This document shows, one piece after another, positions 13,178 through 16,682 of a DNA stretch of 16,682 nucleotides. A model generated the notes under the pieces. The model did no database searches. It was not told the origin of the DNA and saw only the letters and a list, made by a program, of their open reading frames with translations. The translations under genes were made by a program, and so were the position numbers. The DNA is from Balneolales bacterium (GTDB lineage Bacteria; Bacteroidota; Rhodothermia; Balneolales; Natronogracilivirgulaceae): contig SLQI01000036.1 in NCBI GenBank assembly GCA_007131535.1, forward strand, positions 1 through 16,682, given 5' to 3'. Position 1 is the stretch's first letter, and every line of letters starts with the position of its first letter.

Positions 13178-13939
13178 ATGAAAAGTAAAAACATTACTTT
13201 CATGGGAAGTGCCGGCCACGAACTTTCCGCCCGGATGGATGAGCCGGATTCCGGCGAGTGTAAAGCCAATGTTTTATTTGCACATTGTTTCACATGCAGT
13301 AAAAACCTGAATGCCGTCGGTAACATCAGCCGTGCATTAACTGATCGGGGCATCGGTGTATTACGTTTTGATTTCACCGGATTAGGAGGCAGTGAAGGAG
13401 ACTTTTCCGAATCCACGTTTTCAACTGATGTTGAAGATCTGGGCAAAGCGGCTGAATTTATGAAAAGCCAGGGCAAGGAACCGGATATCCTGATGGGACA
13501 CTCCCTGGGCGGCGCTGCGGCACTTCAGGCAACGCACAGCATCCCATCTCTGCAGGCTGTGGTTACGATTGGCTCCCCATGCAACCCTCAACATGTAGAA
13601 CACCTTTTGAGCGACAAGAAAGAAGAAATCGAAAGCAAGGGAGAGGCCAATGTTATACTGGCAGGGCGCCGCTTTACAATAAAAAAGAAGTTTTTGGAGG
13701 ATTTGCGTGAACAGACCATGGACGAAATCATTCGCAATCTGAATACAGCTCTGCTGATTTTTCACTCTCCGGTTGATGACACCGTTGGTATCGACAATGC
13801 CGCTCATATTTACAAACTGGCCCGTCATCCGAAAAGTTTTATTTCCCTGGATCAGGCCGATCACTTACTTACCGACGATAAAGACTCCGGTTATGTCGGG
13901 GCGGTAACTGCTGTTTGGGCGGAACGGTATTTTATGTGA
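13178..13939 (+). CDS. Alpha/beta hydrolase of the OsmC-associated type, without the OsmC domain
   Basis: 253-residue alpha/beta hydrolase. The nucleophile is S109 in GHSLGG (107-112), the acid D200 or D201 in HSPVDDTVG, and the base H229 in DQADHLL. FAHCFTCSKNLNAVGNISRA (34-53) and RFDFTGLGGSEGDF (63-76) are characteristic of the hydrolase half of bifunctional alpha/beta hydrolase-OsmC proteins. Those fusions continue for about 150 more residues with an OsmC peroxidase domain. Here the frame stops right after the hydrolase at AERYFM, and the following 117 bp contain no OsmC sequence. It is cytoplasmic and its substrate is unknown. A role in organic peroxide or thioester handling is only suggested by the fusion. 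The peroxiredoxin-like gene follows on the same strand. Confidence 0.88.
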   Translation: MKSKNITFMGSAGHELSARMDEPDSGECKANVLFAHCFTCSKNLNAVGNISRALTDRGIGVLRFDFTGLGGSEGDFSESTFSTDVEDLGKAAEFMKSQGKEPDILMGHSLGGAAALQATHSIPSLQAVVTIGSPCNPQHVEHLLSDKKEEIESKGEANVILAGRRFTIKKKFLEDLREQTMDEIIRNLNTALLIFHSPVDDTVGIDNAAHIYKLARHPKSFISLDQADHLLTDDKDSGYVGAVTAVWAERYFM

Positions 13940-14056
13940 ATATCCAAACAGGAAAAGGGCATTTACTCCTGATAAACTTAAATAGTGTCTGCAAAATAAC
14001 TAAAAGCGCCTCTATGAAAGCGCCATCTTCAATTCCCTTTAAACCTGATTTGATAT

Positions 14057-14698
14057 ATGAAAACTCAAGCTGTGATTCTTCTGATTTTGATTACCGTACT
14101 AACAGCCTGTAGCGCTCAAACTACAGAGCAAACGGAGGAGTCTGTACCCCCAAGTGCTTTTGATATTCAACCGCTTTTAATTGGTGAATACGTTCCGGAA
14201 CTCACTTTGACCGATAAAGATGATCGTGAACACTCCCTGAAGGAGTTGGTATCACAACAGCCGGCGGTTATTGTATTTTACCGCGGTGGCTGGTGTCCGT
14301 TTTGCAGTTCCTATATGGGCGAGGTGGCCGCAATGGAGGATGATATTTATGATCTGGGTTATCAGATTCTGGCGATAAGTCCGGATCAACCGCAGTACCT
14401 GCGCGAATCTGTGGAAGAAGTAGATATCAATTATACCCTGCTCTCCGATAGTTCTATGGAAGCTGCCAGAGCGTTTGGCCTTGCTTTCCGGGTGGATGAT
14501 GAAACCGTCGAGGAGCTGAAAAACAACGGTATGGATATTGTCAAAAATTCCGGCCATGAACATCGTCAGCTACCCGTGCCGGCTGCGTATATTACCGATA
14601 CCTCCGGGGAGATTTTATTCCAGTACATAAACCCTGATTATCGCGAGCGTATAAGCGGGGATATTTTAATATCTGCTTTACGGGAGTACCGGGAATAG
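14057..14698 (+). CDS. Peroxiredoxin-like (AhpC/TSA) lipoprotein
   Basis: 213-residue thioredoxin-fold protein of the peroxiredoxin-like AhpC/TSA family. The N-terminus is a lipoprotein signal with lipobox LTAC (C18) and a Ser/Glu-rich linker, so it should sit at the inner or outer membrane facing the periplasm. The active-site region is VIVFYRGGWCPFCSSYMGEV, with C80 and C83. The sequence continues with ISPDQPQYLRE and LLSDSSMEAARAFGLAF, typical of the family, and PAAYITDTSGEILFQYINPDY near the end. The WCPFC motif rather than the TxxC of 2-Cys peroxiredoxins suggests a thiol-disulfide or atypical peroxidase role. It is 117 nt downstream of the hydrolase, with possible co-transcription, and ends at a strong shared terminator. 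Confidence 0.88.
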   Translation: MKTQAVILLILITVLTACSAQTTEQTEESVPPSAFDIQPLLIGEYVPELTLTDKDDREHSLKELVSQQPAVIVFYRGGWCPFCSSYMGEVAAMEDDIYDLGYQILAISPDQPQYLRESVEEVDINYTLLSDSSMEAARAFGLAFRVDDETVEELKNNGMDIVKNSGHEHRQLPVPAAYITDTSGEILFQYINPDYRERISGDILISALREYRE

Positions 14699-14724
14699 TA
14701 TTTCTTCGATATCCGCATAAAAAC

Positions 14725-14766
14725 AAAAAATCCCGCAAGGTTCTTCTTCACCCTGCGGGATTTTTT
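14725..14766. terminator. Bidirectional terminator between the peroxiredoxin-like and S9 peptidase genes
   Basis: Perfect 13-bp stem AAAAAATCCCGCA (14725-14737) and TGCGGGATTTTTT (14754-14766), with a 16-nt loop. A and T tracts on both sides let it act on both convergent transcripts. Confidence 0.95.
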
Positions 14767-14794
14767 AATATCGAGAGTCTGAAATTATGAGCAA

Positions 14795-16682
14795 TCAATC
14801 ACCCCGATACGGCCTTCCTTCTTTCATCCATTCCGGCATGGGCTCGCCTTTGAGGAAATGGTCGAAGAATTCCTTCATCTTAATCGAGAAATCCAGCATG
14901 TTGGGGTATTGGTGCAGGTGGTGCGGCTCGCCACGGTACTGGAGAAACCAGGAATCCTTGTCAAGGCGGCGAAGCGCAAGTGCCAGTTCTATCCCCTGCT
15001 CCCACGGTACGGCGCCGTCTTCATCTCCGAACCACTGCAACAGCGGCGTGTTGATGCGATCGGCCTGGAATACCGGAGAATTTTCTATGTACAGCTCCCG
15101 CTTATCCCAGAGGCTGCCACCGATACGGCTTTGGGTCTGCTCATACTGAAACTGTCGTGCCAATCCTGATCCCCACCGAATACCGCTGTAGGCGCTGGTC
15201 ATGTTGGAAACCGGGGCACCGGCCAGTGCCGCGGCAAAAATATCGGTTTCGGTGATGATATTGGCCGTCTTATACCCGCTCCAGGAGTGGCCGTGGATAC
15301 CAATGGCATCCGGATCGGCGACACCCATTTCAATCAGCTTATGAACTCCGGGCACGATTGATTTTGTTGCCGAATAGCCGGGCTGACCGTCGGTGTACCA
15401 GACATCCGGCATGAAAAACGCATAACCATCGCTGGTGTACTGCGGTATATTCGGGCGGTGGTTCAACACCTGCTCATTGAAATGGTGCAGCCTCTGGGAA
15501 TACCGCTCATAGTAATAGATAAATACGGGATAGGTTTGGTCCGGATCATAATCCCCCGGATAGATCAACACTCCCTGGTGCGGTTCTCCGTCAATGCTTT
15601 TCCATTCTATCAATTCAGCTTCACCCCAGGCGAATTCCTCAACCTGCGGATTGGCATCCGAGATTTTGCGACTTCCCTGAACCTGGCTGTCGGCAATCCA
15701 GAGATCCGGATATTCGGTATAACTTTCGCGGCTGTAAAGGATGCGATCCATACCCGGAGCTTTTTCAATAAACCGATACCGGTAATCCCCTTTTACATAT
15801 TGACTAACGCCGTCTCCGCCTACCGTTCCTTCATAAAAGCCATAACGTTTGTTACGTTCATTAAAAGCCGAAAGAAACAGGGTTTCCCCATCACTGAAGT
15901 AGTCGGCTTCAGGATCGAGATCCTGAATACGCAGCCGGATATCATTATCCCGCCCATATCCTCCGGTGATTCTTTGGGGATGACCACCATTGGTATCGAA
16001 AGCCCAGACGTCGTATTTATCGTAGATCATCACCGTCTCGTCACCCTCGGTCCAGCCGGCTACTCCGTATCCCTGTGCCGGAAATATGCGGTCATGATCT
16101 TCATCATAAAACGGCACTTCCAACTCATCGGTAAGATTTATAATGGTTTGATCGGCCACACTGTAAAGATACCAATCCGGATATTCGTAAAACGCCACAT
16201 ACTTGCCACCGGGTGAGATATTGGTATTAAAACCACGCAGTTCATTTACCACCCGTTCCCGGCTGCCATCGTTGAGGTTAACCACATAAAAGTCGAAAAA
16301 TGTACCATCCCAGGTTCTGAGCATCCGGTACGGCTTATTGTCGAAGCCCAGAGCAACATCTCCTCGTTCGGCAGGTCTTACGTTTCTCATTTCCTCATCG
16401 GCGAGCGCCACCGTTTCATCACGGTTGAGATGGTGTACAGCCGTATAGGTATGATCCCGGCGTTGCTGCCAGGTTTGCTTTTCATGGGTTTTGATCTTCG
16501 GATCACGCCAGTGCCATACGTCCAGCCCTTTTTCTTCGAGGATGGTGTCGAAATCGTACAGGTCGAAGTCCTCAGGATCACCCTCTTCCTCTTCGGTACG
16601 TGCCAGCCGGAACATCTCTTCGGGCTGATAACCAAAAAAGAGCCGCTCCCCGTCGTTACTCCAGCTTAGGTTTGCATGCGAC
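14795..16682 (-). CDS. S9 (prolyl oligopeptidase) family serine peptidase, 5' end outside the window
   Basis: At least 628 residues are visible; the frame stays open from the internal Met at 16615 to the window edge (reading HANLSWSNDGERLFFGYQPE), so the N-terminus is missing. The N-terminal part is a beta-propeller with blades marked by ISPGGKYVAFYEYPD, AGWTEGDETVMIYD and FSDGETLFLSAF. The C-terminal alpha/beta hydrolase domain has, numbered from that Met, S444 in GHSWSG, D533 in GDEDGAVPWEQ and H565 or H566 in GEPHHLH. That is a complete triad. The nucleophile elbow is GHSWSG rather than the commoner GxSxGG. The family cleaves peptides, often after proline. Export is likely for this type but the signal region lies outside the window. 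It converges on the peroxiredoxin-like gene. Confidence 0.92.
   Translation of the reverse strand, partial: SHANLSWSNDGERLFFGYQPEEMFRLARTEEEEGDPEDFDLYDFDTILEEKGLDVWHWRDPKIKTHEKQTWQQRRDHTYTAVHHLNRDETVALADEEMRNVRPAERGDVALGFDNKPYRMLRTWDGTFFDFYVVNLNDGSRERVVNELRGFNTNISPGGKYVAFYEYPDWYLYSVADQTIINLTDELEVPFYDEDHDRIFPAQGYGVAGWTEGDETVMIYDKYDVWAFDTNGGHPQRITGGYGRDNDIRLRIQDLDPEADYFSDGETLFLSAFNERNKRYGFYEGTVGGDGVSQYVKGDYRYRFIEKAPGMDRILYSRESYTEYPDLWIADSQVQGSRKISDANPQVEEFAWGEAELIEWKSIDGEPHQGVLIYPGDYDPDQTYPVFIYYYERYSQRLHHFNEQVLNHRPNIPQYTSDGYAFFMPDVWYTDGQPGYSATKSIVPGVHKLIEMGVADPDAIGIHGHSWSGYKTANIITETDIFAAALAGAPVSNMTSAYSGIRWGSGLARQFQYEQTQSRIGGSLWDKRELYIENSPVFQADRINTPLLQWFGDEDGAVPWEQGIELALALRRLDKDSWFLQYRGEPHHLHQYPNMLDFSIKMKEFFDHFLKGEPMPEWMKEGRPYRGD

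Noticed and set aside
15458..16216. 252-codon plus-strand frame
   Set aside because: Antisense to the S9 peptidase propeller, with no family features; it is a shadow of biased codon use.

Overview
The window looks like a piece of a chromosome from the Bacteroidota/FCB group, possibly Balneolota. This is an inference from the gene families, mostly weak Shine-Dalgarno sites, occasional TAnnTTTG-like promoter boxes and REP-type hairpins with GGCTTCAGCC/GGCTAAAGCC cores. No 16S or other phylogenetic marker is present. It contains 14 protein genes, one of them interrupted, plus several non-coding repeat elements.

Left part (1-5054): the 3' end of a XerD-type tyrosine recombinase and mtnA (methionine salvage) run rightward. 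mltG (peptidoglycan glycan-strand release) converges on them. A palindromic repeat and a strong terminator follow, then a leftward pair, an AraC-family regulator followed by an AhpD-like CxxC protein.

Middle (5055-9390): a DUF3179-DUF3047 pair of exported proteins is read divergently from the araC-type gene. After a second repeat copy come a Crp/Fnr-family regulator, a second AhpD-like (peroxidase-related) protein and a DinB-like metal-site protein.

Right part (9391-16682): a 699-residue surface lipoprotein has a PKD-like domain and three beta-helix repeats of about 193 residues. Divergent from it is a thioredoxin-like gene broken by an in-frame TAA. About 750 bp without genes then carries a third repeat copy abutting an inverted-repeat-bounded REP hairpin cluster. 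Beyond it are an alpha/beta hydrolase that lacks the OsmC half often fused to it, a peroxiredoxin-like lipoprotein, and a convergent, 5'-truncated S9 peptidase.

No defence island, CRISPR array, rRNA, tRNA or complete transposase gene is visible. The most interesting signals are non-coding. Three intergenic dyads share the geometry TGTC-N8-GACAA, which is the CRP operator geometry with the fourth base changed. The local Crp-family protein keeps the arginine equivalent to CRP R180 but has Gln and Ser at the positions equivalent to E181 and R185. Together these suggest a local redox/stress regulon (AhpD-like, DinB-like, thioredoxin-like, DUF3179). The second signal is a MITE-like palindromic family with three copies in 9.5 kb.
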